Source: Candidatus Omnitrophota bacterium (GTDB taxonomy: Bacteria; Omnitrophota; Omnitrophia; Omnitrophales; Aquincolibacteriaceae). Taken from it: 21,503 nt of DNA. The DNA is taken from NCBI GenBank assembly GCA_023246985.1, contig JAHFHJ010000006.1, forward strand, positions 1-21,503. Direction: 5' to 3'. Of this stretch, positions 21,101 through 21,503 are shown piece after piece (position 1 is the stretch's first letter; every line of letters starts with the position of its first letter). The position numbers and the translations under genes were made by a program. The notes below the pieces were generated by a model. It was not told the DNA's origin and did not search any database. It was given only the letters and a program-made list of their open reading frames with translations.

Positions 21101-21503
21101 CTGAGAATCGGAATGCTGCCATGCAGGCGGCAATCGCGGCGGCTGCGGGGAAGCGGGCGGAGATCGTGTTTAAAACCGAGATTGTGAATCCCGCCAGTTT
21201 GATGGTAGAGGCTCGAATCGTGGAAGCCATTATGAGCAACCTGGGGATCGCGTCGACGAAAGTTGCTGCGTCCGCGGATCAAACTCGGCTTGTGGCGCCG
21301 TTTGACATGCATCTTGTGAAAATGTTGCGCATGGTGAATCCGAAGGCCGTGATCACCGTGGTGGTGGATAGCAAGCCGGCCGAAGCGGATGCCAAGGCGG
21401 CCGTGGCGGGTATGGTGAACATCGATGTGGTATTCAGTGACGGGCTTGATATTACGACGGTCACAAAACAGCAGGCAAAAGCGATTGGTGTTACGGTGAC
21501 CCT
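1..21503 (+). CDS. Giant multidomain envelope protein, internal fragment (both ends outside the window)
   Basis: I translated every codon of frame 1 by hand and found no TAA, TAG or TGA in 7,167 consecutive codons. No start or stop can be assigned because the frame is open at both edges. Recognisable domains (GT84-like, UDP-sugar pyrophosphorylase-like, fucokinase/FPGT-like, GT2/GT81-like, HPr-like) all fall in this same frame, which argues against a chance ORF, a hidden frameshift or several overlapping genes. The protein is helical and soluble for its first half and membrane-anchored and enzyme-like in its second half. Only eight cysteines were seen in the whole fragment. Proteins of tens of thousands of residues are known from Candidatus Omnitrophota, for example a roughly 40,000-residue protein in Candidatus Velamenicoccus archaeovorus (recalled, not looked up). 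The product as a whole has no name I can defend; a trans-envelope glycan-synthesis protein is my inference. Confidence 0.95.
181..408 (+). other. Coiled-coil segment
   Basis: Residues 61-136 show heptad-like spacing of Leu/Ile with charged residues between, for example the stretches around LQARLTNLKKEIHD (about 208-249) and IRDLEWKLRDQIEERNKL (about 328-381). High Glu, Lys, Gln and Arg and no proline support a long amphipathic helix. It ends at an Ala/Pro linker (409-530). Function unknown. Confidence 0.6.
409..834 (+). other. Pro/Ala/Gly linkers around a small globular helical piece
   Basis: Residues 137-177 form a linker (EPKSAPVPEKPASPVV at about 421-468). A short helical piece follows (about 532-700) with Asp/Tyr/Asn-rich helix residues, then a second Pro/Gly linker at about 721-830 containing GTPGSPETSGPG. 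No family is recognised. The paired linkers suggest a small independently folded unit between coiled-coil arms. Confidence 0.4.
835..1720 (+). other. Long helical region, possibly TolC/OEP-like hairpin
   Basis: Residues 279-573 are helical. The portion from about 1,246 resembles the start of outer-membrane efflux protein (OEP, TolC) repeats: an L-T-x-E-N-I start, a V-R-A-R-Y-D-A-A-T-A-H-L-L helix, then a P-D-L turn before a short strand-like stretch, then a long helix with Tyr/Leu heptads (about 1,465-1,680). In TolC proteins such repeats form half of a periplasmic helical tunnel with strands in the outer membrane. Here the strand parts are weak, so the match may reflect shared coiled-coil composition only. 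A profile or structure search is needed to decide. Confidence 0.35.
1721..2199 (+). other. Helical region of unknown function
   Basis: Residues 574-733 are predicted mostly helical, with a coiled-coil-like run around 1,804-1,915 and an Ala/Glu/Lys-rich helix around 1,981-2,090. A short hydrophobic and glycine-rich patch follows at about 2,146-2,205 (VPIWISIYAKFGFGFGS); its FGFGFG run could be a strand or turn. It is too short and too glycine-rich to call a membrane helix. No family recognised. Confidence 0.4.
2200..2664 (+). other. Antiparallel coiled-coil arms
   Basis: Residues 734-888 contain two long amphipathic helices rich in Leu, Glu, Lys, Gln and Arg (about 2,260-2,470 and 2,485-2,640), separated by a GEPTP turn near 2,480. 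This helix-turn-helix layout is the geometry of a coiled-coil hairpin as in efflux adaptors, TolC or septal/structural proteins. No enzymatic motif is visible. It is followed by a short linker containing AEAQGPTAAEAKPTEQ. Confidence 0.55.
2821..3240 (+). other. Helical insert with different codon use and a GDGLADGWD loop
   Basis: Residues 941-1080. Leucine codon TTA occurs about nine times in these 140 codons, while flanking stretches rarely use it, and ATA isoleucine codons also appear. Near 2,845-2,905 an Asp/Gly-rich loop (GDFDAG then GDGLADGWD) looks like the calcium-binding DxDGDGxxD loops of EF-hand or thrombospondin type 3 repeats, though the Asp spacing is incomplete. The different base composition suggests a segment acquired or evolving separately from its neighbours. 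Function unknown. Confidence 0.4.
3241..3660 (+). other. Helices flanking a weakly hydrophobic hairpin
   Basis: Residues 1081-1220. Two moderately hydrophobic stretches occur, one glycine-rich (ILGGGVLAGIFIV at about 3,499-3,537) and one (VPVVGSFAAQFFYDV at about 3,613-3,657). Both are short and interrupted by Lys or Gln, so a membrane helix is doubtful. In a TolC-like reading these would be the strand segments before a long helix, but I cannot confirm that. Confidence 0.3.
3661..4650 (+). other. Long helical coiled-coil region
   Basis: Residues 1221-1550. Mostly uninterrupted helix with heptad patterning, for example HYKILLELETKLKEWQKQ (about 3,763-3,816), VGILDKKLAESAEELARRQQ (about 4,108-4,167) and ARVAGKKMLEAGRYEQG followed by a Leu/Ala/Glu helix (about 4,483-4,620). 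The last part has the look of the second long helix of OEP/TolC proteins (aromatic-Gly turn followed by an Ala/Leu/Glu helix). No catalytic motif. Probably structural, spanning distance rather than catalysing a reaction. Confidence 0.45.
4651..5430 (+). other. Helical region ending in a Pro/Glu/Lys linker
   Basis: Residues 1551-1810. Helical with several Trp and Phe residues (about 4,800-4,920), then more helices to about 5,340. A linker rich in Pro, Glu, Lys and Ser (LEPEEVIVPKPAEKSIQSPS, about 5,350-5,412) closes it. One of the three cysteines of the N-terminal half lies here (5,161). No family recognised. Confidence 0.4.
5431..8000 (+). other. Large helical region of unknown function, part 1
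   Basis: Residues 1811-2667. Dense helix with charged surfaces, many short turns and few long coiled coils, more like a stack of helical bundles than one rod. A local linker lies near 5,590-5,640. Helices rich in Ala/Glu/Arg at about 6,840-7,130 and 7,320-7,440. One cysteine at 6,895. Nothing matches an enzyme I know, and no R-S-E-x-R motif occurs in it. The only function I can suggest is structural, based on size and composition. Confidence 0.4.
8001..10650 (+). other. Large helical region of unknown function, part 2
   Basis: Residues 2668-3550. Continues the helical character without a clear linker. About 8,760-8,960 is richer in aromatic residues (Phe, Tyr, Trp) and contains a moderately hydrophobic stretch (FVSAISLSFAIHRF at about 8,779-8,820) that is interrupted by His and Arg, so I do not call it a membrane helix. 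Cysteine at 8,718. It ends with a charged helix (about 10,500-10,640) and a Trp-rich DPRQWQWG stretch directly before the first clear transmembrane helix. Confidence 0.4.
10681..10764 (+). other. Transmembrane helix, likely N-out/C-in
   Basis: Residues 3561-3588 include an uninterrupted hydrophobic run (FWFAAAIAGSLTILTFLF) of about 20 residues. The side before it is WQWG with Asp and Gln; the side after carries His, Arg-Arg and Lys-Lys (YRRG then FKKN). By the positive-inside rule the C-terminal side faces the cytoplasm and the 3,560 residues before it face the periplasm. This is the border between the helical half and the enzyme half. Confidence 0.75.
10822..10836 (+). repeat. R-S-E-x-R motif copy 1 (RSEIR)
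   Basis: At DNA level GCGT (10,821-10,824) and ACGC (10,833-10,836) are exact inverted repeats around the 8-base loop TCGGAAAT. Confidence 0.7.
10906..10920 (+). repeat. R-S-E-x-R motif copy 2 (RSEVR)
   Basis: This copy uses an AGC serine codon and an AGG last codon, so it lacks the loop/arm layout of the other copies. A different shifted hairpin is possible: ACTTTGC (10,900-10,906) against GCGAAGT (10,910-10,916), seven pairs with one G-T wobble. Confidence 0.6.
10972..11280 (+). other. Membrane cluster, about four transmembrane helices
   Basis: Residues 3658-3760 hold hydrophobic runs at about 10,978-11,040 (FLTLTLVLGITLTLNLGI), 11,065-11,110 (WGLFICLVLFYFL), 11,146-11,190 (GFLAFLAAGFIY) and 11,194-11,275 (LFAPAALIASIAINYYLL). 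Short loops with Asp/Arg separate them. Position directly before a GT84-like domain matches NdvB-type cyclic glucan synthases, where membrane helices precede the GT84 catalytic part. Confidence 0.75.
11401..12600 (+). other. GT84-like glycosyltransferase domain (NdvB/cyclic beta-1,2-glucan synthase type), divergent
   Basis: Residues 3801-4200. In NdvB-type enzymes the GT84 domain builds beta-1,2-glucan from UDP-glucose at the cytoplasmic membrane face. Features seen in matching order: an N-N-S-D-K-N-Y-G-G-I-M-L-I stretch like the ANPDPNLRFALLSD start; a RRPGYFKG stretch (11,602) like the RRRxWN segment; DSDN at 11,974-11,985, a D-x-D motif like the DADT of the family; GYSILQPRI at 12,151-12,177, nearly identical to the family GYGILQPR signature; and QKWLRFD at 12,523-12,543, like the RHRWIRGDWQ acceptor motif. 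The SHDLLEG-type acid motif is not evident; the nearest stretch is EDEIHSALGR (12,421). So the fold assignment is fairly firm but activity is uncertain. Membrane segments on both sides fit NdvB. The GH94 phosphorylase domain that normally follows is absent here. Confidence 0.65.
12640..14220 (+). other. Membrane bundle, about ten transmembrane helices
   Basis: Residues 4214-4740. Hydrophobic segments at about 12,661-12,715, 12,733-12,795, 12,865-12,921, 12,925-13,005, 13,070-13,140 (weaker), 13,276-13,320, 13,325-13,395, 13,567-13,620, 13,660-13,730, 13,915-13,975 and 14,085-14,165. The first part, up to the MIGPWKF segment at 13,378, follows the GT84-like domain as the corresponding membrane region does in NdvB, including an L-L-L-I-D-G-I-L-G-L-M-I-G-P run similar to the conserved LWxLSP stretch. 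The later helices, separated by a charged coiled coil (about 13,740-13,860), look like an extra membrane block. Could form the export path for the product of the glycosyltransferase; that is inference. Confidence 0.7.
14281..15240 (+). other. Cytoplasmic helical region between membrane bundle and pyrophosphorylase-like domain
   Basis: Residues 4761-5080. A coiled-coil helix (about 14,305-14,410) leads to an R-S-E-V-R joint, after which helical sequence resumes with Tyr and His-rich helices (about 14,640-14,960) and a further bundle to 15,240. No family recognised on its own. It may be an N-terminal helical cap of the following nucleotidyltransferase-like domain, since such enzymes often have one. 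Confidence 0.4.
14431..14445 (+). repeat. R-S-E-x-R motif copy 3 (RSEVR)
   Basis: Arms GCGT (14,430-14,433) and ACGC (14,442-14,445) flank the loop TCCGAGGT; an outer CCG (14,427) can pair with CGG (14,447) across a one-base bulge. It marks the joint after the membrane bundle and its coiled-coil exit helix. Confidence 0.7.
15241..16790 (+). other. UDP-sugar pyrophosphorylase-like (UDPGP family) domain, divergent
   Basis: Residues 5081-5597. UDPGP enzymes make UDP-sugars from UTP and sugar-1-phosphate. The stretch FIFAAGAASRLW (15,307-15,342) sits where family members have the nucleotide-binding strand and loop LxxxGGxGTRLG. A second match is stronger: after a strand (VAISVN, 15,874) comes a helix, then NNFYGL (15,931-15,948), a strand and DDAPSF (15,982-15,999), which parallels the MTS...NYFGL...QxxLPxF block of UDP-GlcNAc/UDP-sugar pyrophosphorylases. 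A long helical insert (about 15,390-15,860, with a coiled coil at 15,480-15,600) separates them. GNGGM at 16,702 may be a remnant of another glycine loop. The glycine-rich loop lacks the usual G-G and the following Pro-Lys, so catalysis is doubtful. An unrelated Rossmann-like nucleotidyltransferase is the main alternative. Confidence 0.45.
16801..16815 (+). repeat. R-S-E-x-R motif copy 4 (RSEIR)
   Basis: Three-base arms CGT (16,801) and ACG (16,812) flank TCGGAAAT, the same loop as copy 1. Confidence 0.65.
16837..16856 (+). repeat. R-S-E-x-R motif copy 5 (RSEVR) inside a 6-bp-arm palindrome
   Basis: The best hairpin of the set: GCCCGT (16,837-16,842) and ACGGGC (16,851-16,856) are perfect inverted repeats around TCTGAAGT. 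The peptide motif itself is 16,840-16,854. Confidence 0.75.
16945..16959 (+). repeat. R-S-E-x-R motif copy 6 (RSEMR)
   Basis: Arms CGC (16,945) and GCG (16,956) flank TCCGAAAT. Here both the first-arm and second-arm variable bases differ from copies 1 and 3-5, and still pair. Confidence 0.65.
16981..18672 (+). other. Fucose-1-phosphate guanylyltransferase / L-fucokinase-like domain
   Basis: Residues 5661-6224. In the PF07959-type family (GDP-fucose pyrophosphorylase, also the first half of plant FKP) a strand 'D.iivTxxd' is followed by a helix, a V/D-P-x-G-x-x-x-G-S-G turn, and a G-G-x-S-x-R-x-P signature ending in G-K-x-F. Here I see DAIIVVTTPESV (17,044-17,079), VEPGKKGAGSLARL (17,149-17,190), then MGGLAMRL (17,275-17,298) with a PRYRLNKG end (17,311-17,334). 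Strand/helix alternation continues and the domain closes with hexapeptide repeats at 18,178-18,354, as in this family. A soluble tail to 18,672 precedes the next R-S-E joint. The family would make GDP-fucose or a related nucleotide sugar in the cytoplasm. The signature loop is altered, so substrate and activity are uncertain. A generic sugar-nucleotidyltransferase with a beta-helix is the alternative. Confidence 0.5.
18178..18354 (+). other. Left-handed beta-helix hexapeptide repeats
   Basis: Residues 6060-6118 fall into successive six-residue units with a small hydrophobic residue at a fixed place: IIGPNV, RIARGV, TLGPRA, IIVGNT, VLESGS, EVFGYV. This is the pattern of a left-handed beta-helix, commonly attached to sugar nucleotidyltransferases and acetyltransferases. 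It forms the C-terminal part of the fucokinase-like domain. Confidence 0.65.
18700..18714 (+). repeat. R-S-E-x-R motif copy 7 (RSELR), with a degenerate copy just before
   Basis: RSELR (18,700) follows RSEEM (18,679) by two residues. The arms are not complementary here, but a separate perfect 14-base palindrome AGATCCCGGGATCT overlaps its end (18,712-18,725). Confidence 0.55.
18769..18840 (+). other. Transmembrane helix before the GT2/GT81-like domain
   Basis: Residues 6257-6280: GMLVAGMALAGIVGLPWWLL, with Lys before it (FMKSGFKG) and Trp/His/Glu after. Hydrophobic length suits one crossing or a shallow re-entrant loop. A crossing with lysines inside would put the next domain in the periplasm, away from nucleotide sugars; see findings. 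Confidence 0.6.
18868..19083 (+). other. Short coiled coil and proline-rich joint
   Basis: Residues 6290-6361: a helix with many Lys, Arg, Glu and Gln (to about 19,055), then QPPPPGMP directly before RSEVR. Codons TTA, CTA and ATA are more frequent here than in adjacent domains, which suggests a late insertion or replacement of this joint. Confidence 0.5.
19084..19098 (+). repeat. R-S-E-x-R motif copy 8 (RSEVR)
   Basis: The inner arms do not pair, but flanking GCCCCCT (about 19,067) and AGGGGGGC (about 19,096) are near-exact inverted repeats enclosing the motif. Confidence 0.6.
19180..20330 (+). other. GT-A glycosyltransferase (GT2/GT81 type, mannosylglycerate/glucosyl-3-phosphoglycerate synthase-like)
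   Basis: Residues 6394-6777, about 380 residues, normal for the family. Seen in order: a first strand ADVVIGFPFFNE (19,183-19,218) with the family's P-x-x-N-E; a strand KVVIVPVGG; GVGKKWTIRGLLQIAK (19,471-19,518), equal to the G-x-G-K-G-x-A-L-R helix; LFVLDGDVTLQPGW (19,537-19,578), where D-G-D (19,546-19,554) is the metal/nucleotide-sugar D-x-D motif; and PVLAVAYGLRLREPLGGDYGIS (in pieces from 19,687 to 19,752), equal to the PLTRALYGKRVRQPIGGDFG signature of this group. Such enzymes transfer a sugar from a nucleotide sugar in the cytoplasm, often to a small acceptor such as glycerate or phosphoglycerate. All visible catalytic motifs are intact, in contrast with the other enzyme domains of the chain. 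Acceptor unknown. Confidence 0.75.
20332..20357 (+). repeat. R-S-E-x-R motif copy 9 (RSEAR) inside an inverted repeat
   Basis: CCCCTC (20,332-20,337) and GAGGGG (20,352-20,357) are exact inverted repeats with the motif (20,341-20,355) mostly in the 14-base loop. It marks the end of the glycosyltransferase domain. Confidence 0.6.
20360..21030 (+). other. Beta-rich piece followed by helices
   Basis: Residues 6787-7010. Strands dominate from about 20,470 to 20,745: a W-T-I-R turn, then GANITVSPGFQI, GELIINP, NNVVIDGVRVLL and NQVIIDDNTKLDG, with repeated Gly/Asn/Asp turns. This could be a short beta-solenoid or jelly-roll; the V-I-D-G and I-I-D-D units hint at a beta-helix but spacing is irregular. 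Helices follow from 20,755 (LKRLKLDLILKDHEW) to the next R-S-E joint. No family recognised with confidence. Confidence 0.35.
21031..21045 (+). repeat. R-S-E-x-R motif copy 10 (RSELR)
   Basis: Inner arms do not pair exactly. A Pro/Ala/Glu/Ser linker follows (to about 21,115, including a near-copy RAESR) and leads to the HPr-like domain. Confidence 0.55.
21148..21430 (+). other. HPr-like (PTS phosphocarrier fold) domain lacking the active-site histidine
   Basis: Residues 7050-7143, about 90 residues, the size of HPr. The N-terminal strand and turn are EIVNPASLMVEARIVE (21,178-21,225), which lines up with the HPr site 'NPxGLHARPA'; the phosphorylated His is replaced by Met (21,202-21,204) and the following Arg-Pro is also gone. 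The middle has a strand (STKVAAS) and a helix (MHLVKMLRMV) where HPr has its KS-hmGlmxL segment, and the end, ITVVVDSKPAEADAKAAVAGMV (in pieces, 21,352-21,417), matches the ITIxxxGxDAxxAxxxL strand and helix. HPr normally carries phosphate in the sugar phosphotransferase system or regulates enzymes; without His15 only a structural or binding role is possible. It continues into unrecognised sequence to the window edge. Confidence 0.5.

Overview
The whole 21,503-base window is one open reading frame on the + strand. Frame 1 runs from base 1 to the last complete codon (base 21,501), 7,167 codons, with no stop codon in it. Neither the start nor the end of the gene is inside the window, so the protein is longer than 7,167 residues. 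No intergenic DNA, promoter, ribosome binding site, terminator, RNA gene, mobile element or CRISPR array is present. Single genes of this size, with helical regions, membrane segments, carbohydrate-enzyme domains and a recurring R-S-E-x-R peptide motif, point to a member of Candidatus Omnitrophota (old name OP3). That assignment is inference from memory of the group, not a database result.

Layout. Bases 1-10,650 (residues 1-3,550) are soluble and almost entirely alpha-helical or coiled-coil, broken by Pro/Ala/Gly linkers; parts of it resemble the helical hairpins of TolC-type outer-membrane efflux proteins, but no enzyme is recognisable. A transmembrane helix at 10,681-10,764, followed by basic residues, marks a sharp change. 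From there on the protein is a chain of carbohydrate-related domains: a membrane cluster (10,972-11,280), a divergent glycosyltransferase resembling the GT84 part of cyclic beta-1,2-glucan synthase NdvB (about 11,400-12,600), a large membrane bundle (12,640-14,200), a helical stretch, a divergent UDP-sugar pyrophosphorylase-like domain (about 15,240-16,790), a fucose-1-phosphate guanylyltransferase/L-fucokinase-like domain ending in a left-handed beta-helix (about 16,980-18,670), another membrane helix (18,769-18,840), a well preserved GT-A glycosyltransferase of the GT2/GT81 type (about 19,180-20,330), a short beta-rich plus helical piece, and a phosphocarrier HPr-like domain whose active-site histidine is replaced by methionine (about 21,150-21,430).

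How it may work together. By the positive-inside rule the 3,560-residue helical half would lie outside the inner membrane (periplasm), while the catalytic half is cytoplasmic or membrane-embedded. This suggests a trans-envelope machine that couples sugar activation (two nucleotidyltransferase-like domains) to sugar transfer (GT84-like and GT2/GT81-like domains) on one chain. Several of the enzyme domains have lost signature residues, so some may be structural or regulatory.

The joints between domains in the second half carry ten copies of an R-S-E-x-R motif and none lies inside a recognised domain. At DNA level many copies are small palindromes whose arms change in step, so the peptide motif may be the translation of a short hairpin-forming repeat.
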